The notes beneath the pieces were generated by a model, which saw only the letters and a list, made by a program, of their open reading frames with translations, did not search any database and was not told the DNA's origin. Both the position numbers and the translations under genes were made by a program. This document shows positions 59,176-64,000 of a DNA stretch of 64,000 nucleotides, one piece after another (within the stretch, counting starts at the first letter, position 1; every line of letters starts with the position of its first letter). This stretch comes from CAVROP01 sp050008495 (GTDB lineage: Bacteria; Acidobacteriota; Terriglobia; UBA7540): contig JBEKMN010000009.1 in assembly GCA_050008495.1 (NCBI GenBank), forward strand, positions 56,547 through 120,546, in the 5' to 3' direction.

Positions 59176-60159
59176 TCACCACCGCATCAGCACCGCGCCC
59201 CAAGTGACGCCGGCGCCAAAGGCCGCCATCAAGACCAAATCGCCCCGCTTCAGGCGTCCGGTGCGGACGCACTCGTCGAGGCAAATCGGGATGGACGCCG
59301 AAGACGTATTGCCGATGCGGTCGATATTCGAGTAAACCTTCTCGCGCGCCACGCCCAACCGCTCGCGCACGGCCTCGGTAATGCGTTGGTTGGCCTGGTG
59401 GGGAACAAAGAGGTCGACTTGGTCCGCGCGAATTTGCGCCTTCTCGAGCACTCGCCTCGACACCTCCTCCATGTTTCGAACCGCCACCTTGAACAACTCG
59501 TTCCCGCGCATCTTGATGTAGTGGCCGCGCCCCGACACCGTCTCTGCCGAAGCCGGACACGCGGTGCCTCCGGCGGGAATGTACAGGTGGTCCGCATAGT
59601 GGCCTTCGGTGTGCAAGTCGGAAGCCAGGATTCCGGAGGGAGGAGCAACCGGAGCGAGTACGACCGCCGCCATTCCGTCTCCGAAAATCACGCAGGTTTC
59701 GCGGTCCTTGTAGTCGACGTAGCGCGAAAGCAACTCGGCGCCGATCACCAGCACGCGTTTACATTTCCCGGTGCGTATGAATTGTTCGGCCACCGTCATG
59801 CCAAACAGGAAGCCTGAACATGCCGCGGCGAGATCGAAGGCGCAGCACGAGCGCGCCCCGAGGTCACGCTGGATCAAGGCGGCGGTGGACGGCAGCGGCA
59901 TATCGGGAGAGATGGTTGAGCAGATGATCAGGTCCAGGTCTTGAGGCGTTATGCCCGCCATCTCGAGAGCTTTTTTTGAGGCCTTTACGGAAAGGGTCGA
60001 GGTAGTGTCCTGAGGACCAGCCACGTGGCGTTCCTTGATGCCGGTCCGCTCCGTAATCCACCGGTCGGAGGTCTCAACCATCTTCTCGAGGTCGAAATTG
60101 GTGAGCACTTTCTCCGGCAGCGCAGATCCGGTCCCCAAAATTCCAGCCGCAAGCTCCAT
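59176..60159 (-). CDS. fabH: Beta-ketoacyl-ACP synthase III
   Basis: 327 residues. Starts fatty-acid synthesis by condensing an acyl-CoA with malonyl-ACP. Active-site Cys114 lies in AFDLAAACSGFLFG. The histidine and asparagine motifs are VDLFVPHQANQRI and IGNTSSASIP. The C terminus AFGAGVTWGAVLMRW is typical. It starts 9 bp after plsX. Confidence 0.97.
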   Translation of the reverse strand: MELAAGILGTGSALPEKVLTNFDLEKMVETSDRWITERTGIKERHVAGPQDTTSTLSVKASKKALEMAGITPQDLDLIICSTISPDMPLPSTAALIQRDLGARSCCAFDLAAACSGFLFGMTVAEQFIRTGKCKRVLVIGAELLSRYVDYKDRETCVIFGDGMAAVVLAPVAPPSGILASDLHTEGHYADHLYIPAGGTACPASAETVSGRGHYIKMRGNELFKVAVRNMEEVSRRVLEKAQIRADQVDLFVPHQANQRITEAVRERLGVAREKVYSNIDRIGNTSSASIPICLDECVRTGRLKRGDLVLMAAFGAGVTWGAVLMRW

Positions 60160-60168
60160 AGCACTCCC

Positions 60169-61200
60169 CTACGACGACACCTTCGCCGCTCGTAGCGTTC
60201 CGATCGTGGTGGCGGCCAAGTGGCGTTCGATCATTTCGTTTACCCTGCCCTCCGCAAATCCCGCCGCCACGCGAATGGCGTTTTTGATCGCGTTCGCGTT
60301 CGAGCCTCCGTGGCAAATAATGCATACGCCCCGCACGCCCAGCAGAGGGGCGCCGCCGTATTCCGAATAGTCCACACGTTTCTTGAACTTCTGGAAGGCG
60401 CGGCGGGACAGAACGTAACCAACCTTGGCGCGGACGGTACTCGAAAGCGCTTCTTTCAAGAGGCTCGAAATCGTCTCCACCAGGCCCTCACTGATCTTGA
60501 GCGCCACGTTGCCGATGAAGCCGTCGCAGACGATAACTTCCACGCGCCCGTTATAAAGGTCCCGCCCTTCCACGTTGCCGACAAAGTTGAAGGGAAGCTG
60601 TTTGAGCAGTCCGAAGGCTTCGCGGGTCAGGTCGTTCCCTTTGTGTTCTTCTTCGCCAATGGAGAGCAAGCCGATGCGGGGCCTCTCCAGACCAAAGATC
60701 ACCCGGTAGTAAACCTCGCCCATCACGGCGAATTGCTGCAAGTGCTGAGGCTTGCAATCCACGTTGGCGCCCACGTCGAGCAGCACGGCAGCCGTCCCCT
60801 GGGAAGTAGGGAAGACAGCGGCCAGGGCCGGCCGGTCAACGCCGGCGAGGGTTCCGAGCACGATTTTCGCGGTCGTCATGACCGCGCCGGTGTTGCCGGC
60901 ACTGATCAAGCCGTCCGCCTTATGCTCCCGCACCAGACGCGCTGCGACGCGGATGGAGGAGTCCCGCTTGCGGCGAAACGCTTTGGCCGCGGCATCCTCC
61001 ATGGTCACCGCTTCGCTGGCATGGACCACTTCGATGGGAAGGCCGCGTGCGTCCCGGCGGGACAGTTCGTGCTTCAGAACGTCTTGTGGGCCTACCAGCA
61101 AGACCTCTGCGAGCTTCTCCCGCGCTGCCAGAACCGCTCCCTCAACCTCCGGCCCCGGCGCGGAGTCGGTACCCATGGCGTCAATAGCGATGCGTCGCAT
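60169..61200 (-). CDS. plsX: Phosphate acyltransferase PlsX
   Basis: 343 residues from MRRIAIDAMGTDSAPGPEVEGAV. Converts acyl-ACP to acyl-phosphate for phospholipid synthesis. Family motifs visible are SAGNTGAVM, ALAAVFPTSQGTAAVLLDVGANVD and VCDGFIGNVALKISEG. The much longer open frame upstream reads antisense through the 61211-61320 inverted-repeat element and rpmF and is rejected. A weak AAAGAG lies 8 bp before the ATG; the element ends just 10 bp upstream. Confidence 0.95.
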   Translation of the reverse strand: MRRIAIDAMGTDSAPGPEVEGAVLAAREKLAEVLLVGPQDVLKHELSRRDARGLPIEVVHASEAVTMEDAAAKAFRRKRDSSIRVAARLVREHKADGLISAGNTGAVMTTAKIVLGTLAGVDRPALAAVFPTSQGTAAVLLDVGANVDCKPQHLQQFAVMGEVYYRVIFGLERPRIGLLSIGEEEHKGNDLTREAFGLLKQLPFNFVGNVEGRDLYNGRVEVIVCDGFIGNVALKISEGLVETISSLLKEALSSTVRAKVGYVLSRRAFQKFKKRVDYSEYGGAPLLGVRGVCIICHGGSNANAIKNAIRVAAGFAEGRVNEMIERHLAATTIGTLRAAKVSS

Positions 61201-61210
61201 GAAACTCTTT

Positions 61211-61320
61211 GGAGTGCGGCAGCTTGCTGCCGCTTTTCTGCCGTGAACTTGCTCGCGCTTTAGCCGGTGCACGGCCAGCAAGCTGGCCTGAGCGAAAGCG
61301 GCAGCAAGCTGCCGCACTCC
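61211..61320. repeat. MITE-like element with 26-bp perfect terminal inverted repeats
   Basis: Begins GGAGTGCGGCAGCTTGCTGC(CGCTTT) and ends with its exact reverse complement, 110 bp in all. The terminal repeats are themselves palindromic (GGCAGCTTGCTGCC). It lies between rpmF and plsX and nearly abuts the plsX ribosome binding site. Confidence 0.82.
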
Positions 61321-61355
61321 AGACTCGCGTGCCCCGAGGTTTGTCGCATCCCACC

Positions 61356-61541
61356 TTAGGCGGTTTCCTTCACCAGCATGACCTCTCGCCCGCGATAGTA
61401 ACCGCAGTACGGGCAGGCTTGGTGAGGCATTTTCTTCTCGTGGCAGTGGGGGCACTCGGCCAGCGCTGGCGCTTCCAGGAAGTCGTGCGCTCGCCGGCGA
61501 CTCGTGCGTGCCTTGGAATGTCGTCGTTTGGGGTTTGGCAT
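61356..61541 (-). CDS. rpmF: 50S ribosomal protein L32
   Basis: 61 residues. MPNPKRRHSKARTSRRRAHDFL is the standard L32 N terminus. The zinc ribbon is Cys30-x2-Cys33 and Cys43-x2-Cys46 (ECPHCHEKK, CPYCGYYRG). Located between yceD and plsX, the usual bacterial arrangement. Confidence 0.97.
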   Translation of the reverse strand: MPNPKRRHSKARTSRRRAHDFLEAPALAECPHCHEKKMPHQACPYCGYYRGREVMLVKETA

Positions 61542-61627
61542 AGTTATTCAACTCTCTTCAGCAATGAGGGCTGTCCTGATTTTCTCGTCGCGCCGGCCTT
61601 TACAGGCTGAGGAAAAAACCCTTCGGA

Positions 61628-61770
61628 ATGTCATCCTGAGGAGCCGTAGGCGACGAAGGATCTCCGCAGTTCTTTGAAACAACAACTGCGGGGATTCCCC
61701 GATCTCTGGGGTCCGATGGACCCCATCGGGGTCCGCAAATCGGACTTCGCTTCGCTCAGAATGACAGTCT
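61628..61770. repeat. Dispersed repeat with TGTCATCCTGAG / CTCAGAATGACA ends
   Basis: Inverted ends enclose nested palindromes (CGCAGTT..AACTGCG, CGATCTCTGGGG, GGTCCGATGGACC). It resembles the widespread CATCCTGAGCGAAGCGAAGGATCT elements. Within the 330-bp yceD-rpmF gap nothing else is recognised. Confidence 0.6.
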
Positions 61771-61870
61771 TTAAGAGTTCTTCCGTAACGGGTTTACGTC
61801 AACATCCGATCGTGGCACTGCCCCGCAAGCACGTGGCCGTTGCTACGTTCAATAACTGATTATATCTCGC

Positions 61871-62380
61871 CTAGCTTTTCTTTAGAGCAGAAAAGGGAGA
61901 GATCTCCGCTCTGGACGGGCAGCCGCATTTTTCGACGTTCAAGTTCGACCCACAGACGGGGCAAAGACCACGGCAATCCGTCTTGCAGATCACCTTCATG
62001 GGTACCGACAGGATTACTTGCTCTGTCACCACGTCCTCGAACTCGATTGCATCTCCAGAAAAGAAGCCAACCTCCAACTCGTCTTGAGGCAGCTCAACTT
62101 CCTCGGCGCGGGCAATGGTCGAAAGAGGCCGATAGAAAAGGTCGAAATCCTGCTCCACCGGAAGGGCCACCGGCCCCAGGCACCGGTCGCAACTAGCCGC
62201 CAAGTTCGTCCCCAGGTGTCCCCGAACGCGGATCTCCTCGCCCCGCAGCTCCGCAATCGCATCCACCTTCAGAGGGGTAGCCTGCCGGAATTCGGCCCCA
62301 TGGTAATCCAGGGCTTCCGGGGAGTAGGTCTTCGAAACCACAATCGGGTGAAGCTCCAACTCCTCCAGGGTAATGCGCAC
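61871..62380 (-). CDS. yceD: YceD/DUF177-family protein
   Basis: 169 residues. YceD precedes rpmF in most bacteria and is linked to 23S rRNA and ribosome biogenesis. Two paired-cysteine sites, LAASCDRCLGPVALP and CKTDCRGLCPVCGSNLN..KCGC, fit the family. GTG 62380 is chosen among two adjacent GTG codons because GGGAGG is then 5 bp away and the N terminus becomes MRITLEELE. Confidence 0.92.
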   Translation of the reverse strand: MRITLEELELHPIVVSKTYSPEALDYHGAEFRQATPLKVDAIAELRGEEIRVRGHLGTNLAASCDRCLGPVALPVEQDFDLFYRPLSTIARAEEVELPQDELEVGFFSGDAIEFEDVVTEQVILSVPMKVICKTDCRGLCPVCGSNLNVEKCGCPSRAEISPFSALKKS

Positions 62381-62514
62381 CACAACCTCCCAGGGGCGAA
62401 TCCCCTAATTTATCGCCAGAGGTGCGGAGTTGTCAAGGAAAGCTCAGATGGTCAAGTACTTACGTTCCACGCTGGGCGCGGACGGCGCTCAAATGAAAGG
62501 CGATTTGAACACTA

Positions 62515-62770
62515 TCACGATGCCACGGCTTCCTGGGCCTTCCGTTTTTTCATTGGCGCAATCTGGTCGTCAGCGTAGGTCTTGATTAACGTGCCTTGCC
62601 CAAGCCCACCGGCCTGAAGGCCTGGATCGCGTCGTCCCACTTGCCATTCAGGGCGTAAGCCTCGCCCAGACGGTAGTAATCGCGGGGATCGGGATTGGCG
62701 GATGTGGTCACGGCGGTGTTGATTTCCTGCTCGGCCTTCGCCAACTGACCGTGGCTCTTTGTCCATGGGA
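62515..62770 (-). pseudogene. TPR-protein remnant with frameshift
   Basis: One minus-strand frame codes QLAKAEQEINTAV and PRDYYRLGEAYALNGKWDDAIQAF, a typical tetratricopeptide unit, then stops at 62586. The continuation GLGQGTLIKTYADDQIAPMKKRKAQEA appears in another frame, so a frameshift lies near 62600-62625. The part upstream of about 62770 is not TPR-like. It looks like the 3' end of a decayed gene. Confidence 0.6.
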
Positions 62771-63162
62771 AAAGCCCACGCACACGTGCAGTGGCCGTGA
62801 CCCGCTGGGGATTTGCATGGCGGCCAGCGTGGATTCTCGCATTCGCGAGAGTGAGCACTCCGGCACGCCACGAATCCCCTGCCCGCTGGGGGGTGCTAAA
62901 AGTAGAACTTCAAAGCTTGCTATACTGTTTTCAGATACGATATGTCTTAGCCCTGACTAAGATCACAATGAACCGAGTACCATGCGCATATGGAGCAAAA
63001 GCACTTCCAAACAGCTTGCAACCGTAAGTCCCTGAAATGCATACTCCGTTGTGATTGGCCGGAGGCCAAATTGGCAAAGAATCCTGAAAGCAGCATATGG
63101 TTTTCGGAATCCCTCCGGTTCCTTGTAGCAATCATTTACATTCAGGTCACACAAGAATCGGC

Positions 63163-63207
63163 GGGTGGCGCATCCCGACAAAAGGCGTCGGGGCGCATAC
63201 GCCACCC
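63163..63207. repeat. Hairpin repeat, copy 1 (GGGTGGCGCA ends)
   Basis: GGGTGGCGCATCCCGAC faces GTCGGGGCGCATACGCCACCC. The 37-bp part 63171-63207 recurs with few changes at 63477-63513. Confidence 0.7.
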
Positions 63208-63413
63208 ACTGACCCACATTTAGGGCACTAGCTTTTATATGCACGTTCTTGCATATATGTGTCAAAATGCTACGTTTTGGGCCTGGTTTACTACTTCAAT
63301 ACCCACTTCAAGCCTCTGATTCCATTGCAATAATAATTTATTTTTACATTATTCTCAGCTTTTCCCACTCTCTCATTTTCTTTTGATAGCCTGGAAGATG
63401 GGGGATTGTCGCC

Positions 63414-63513
63414 GGGTGGCGCAGACGTGCCGTCCTTTGGCATGTGTGCGCCCCTCTGATGCCAAAGAGGCGCATACATCCCGACAAAAACCGTCAGGAC
63501 GTATGCGCCACCC
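63414..63513. repeat. Hairpin repeat, copy 2 (100 bp, GGGTGGCGCA ends)
   Basis: Outer arms GGGTGGCGCA / TGCGCCACCC are exact inverted repeats. A nested pair CTTTGGCAT / ATGCCAAAG is also present. It lies 30 bp before the gene at 63543. Apart from these two hairpins, the region 62871-63542 contains an AT-rich patch (63325-63390) and no supported gene. Confidence 0.7.
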
Positions 63514-63542
63514 CTCGTGCCCCTACAGAAAGGAAACGAGAC

Positions 63543-64000
63543 ATGGAAGATTCAAATGCTAACCAGGCGACTAGCCAATCGCCCATCATCAATCGCCAGT
63601 CGCCAACGGCCAGGCGCTCCGGCGGCCCGCGCACCGCAGAGGGCAAGCGGCGCTCCTGCCAGAACGCCCGCAAGCACGGCCTCTACACGGACGAGCGGTT
63701 CTTGGAGGGCGCTGCAATAGAACTGGGCGACGACCCGCGGCAGTTCCAGCGCCTGCTGAAGGGTCTCGTTGAGGCGCGTCAGCCCGTGGGCGCCCTGGAA
63801 ATGGCCCTGGTGGAAGGCATCGCTCTGCTGCTTTGCAAGCAGGCTCGGCTGGACCGCTCGGAACTGGCCGTGCAGGTCTCGAACCTGCACCACCACGATC
63901 TGGAGCGCCGCAAGTTGTCCATCCAGGTGGGGACCGTAAACAGCGACGCGGTGGAGCTGGAGGTGCGGGAAAAGGGCCTGCGCCGCTTCCTGGACTCGCC
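63543..64000 (+). CDS. Hypothetical protein with GPRTAEGK motif (3' end outside window)
   Basis: Open from ATG 63543 (AAGGAAA upstream) to the window end, at least 152 codons. After an N terminus QSPIINRQSPTARR comes SGGPRTAEGKRRSCQNARKHGLYT, a motif seen in many uncharacterised acidobacterial and planctomycete proteins (pattern GPRTxEGKxRSxxNAxKHGL). The following region is helical and charged (LLKGLVEARQPVGALEMALVEGIALLLCKQARLDRSELAVQV). The N-terminal coding stretch at about 63571-63608 is a heptad tandem repeat (CAATCGC, CCATCAT, CAATCGC, CAGTCGC, CAACGGC). Function unknown. Confidence 0.7.
   Translation, partial: MEDSNANQATSQSPIINRQSPTARRSGGPRTAEGKRRSCQNARKHGLYTDERFLEGAAIELGDDPRQFQRLLKGLVEARQPVGALEMALVEGIALLLCKQARLDRSELAVQVSNLHHHDLERRKLSIQVGTVNSDAVELEVREKGLRRFLDS

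Noticed and set aside
60169..61551. Single 460-codon frame covering plsX and upstream DNA
   Set aside because: The N-terminal 117 codons run antisense through an inverted-repeat element and rpmF. PlsX homology starts at 61200.
62963..63479. Minus-strand frames of 60-100 codons upstream of the last gene
   Set aside because: No ribosome binding sites and no known domains; they overlap hairpin repeats and an AT-rich patch.

Overview
The window looks like part of a chromosome from the phylum Acidobacteriota. The main reason is a tandem series of thirteen proteins of about 800-840 residues in which a MacB/FtsX-type permease unit occurs twice per chain. This is the architecture known as ADOP (acidobacterial duplicated orphan permease). 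High GC, an acidobacterial-style TonB-domain protein and a suf-Rrf2-ygfZ cluster agree with this. No rRNA, tRNA, CRISPR array or complete insertion sequence was seen.

Layout. (1) 1-3660, plus strand: iron-sulfur cluster genes sufS (5' end missing), sufU, a SufT/MIP18-type gene, an Rrf2-family regulator and ygfZ. (2) 3951-5902: a membrane-anchored metallo-beta-lactamase-fold hydrolase (+) and a TonB-domain membrane protein (-). (3) 6232-50894, almost entirely minus strand: a 44-kb exporter locus. In transcription order it has a shortened HlyD-type adaptor, a TolC-type outer-membrane channel, a full-length HlyD-type adaptor, nine ADOP permeases, an ABC ATPase, four more ADOP permeases, a second ABC ATPase, a sigma-54-dependent response regulator and an NtrY-like histidine kinase. 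Passenger genes sit between permeases: a four-helix-bundle protein gene, an orphan VapB with the first seven codons of a vapC, and a complete vapBC pair on the opposite strand. ADOP genes are numbered 1-13 in transcription order (ADOP-1 at 46.5 kb, ADOP-13 at 10.8 kb). (4) 51.3-52.9 kb, plus strand: a divergent sigma-70-type promoter, a repeat cluster, one secreted or anchored protein of unknown function and a RelE/ParE-type toxin-antitoxin pair. (5) 52965-62380, minus strand: yceD, rpmF, plsX, fabH, fabD, fabG, acpP, fabF, then etfB, a small dimeric-barrel-like gene and etfA. (6) 62.5-64 kb: a frameshifted TPR remnant, hairpin repeats and the start of a protein with a GPRTAEGK motif.

How it fits together. 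The large locus encodes every part of a MacAB-TolC-like tripartite exporter, with thirteen permeases sharing two ATPases, one channel and one complete adaptor. Both adaptor genes are preceded by a sigma-54-type promoter (GG-N10-GC) and, about 93 bp further upstream, by a pair of dyads of the form TGTCC-N7-GGACA whose centres are 20 bp apart. The two sites have matching geometry. The sigma-54 activator encoded at the far end of the locus is the obvious candidate to bind them, so the system probably regulates itself.

A second theme is short-period repeats. At more than 25 places between genes there are degenerate tandem repeats with a period of exactly 7 bp. The heptamer differs from site to site, and the repeats often occur as two inverted arms able to fold into a hairpin. 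They flank nearly every ADOP gene, adjoin the foreign insertions and in three places run into coding sequence.
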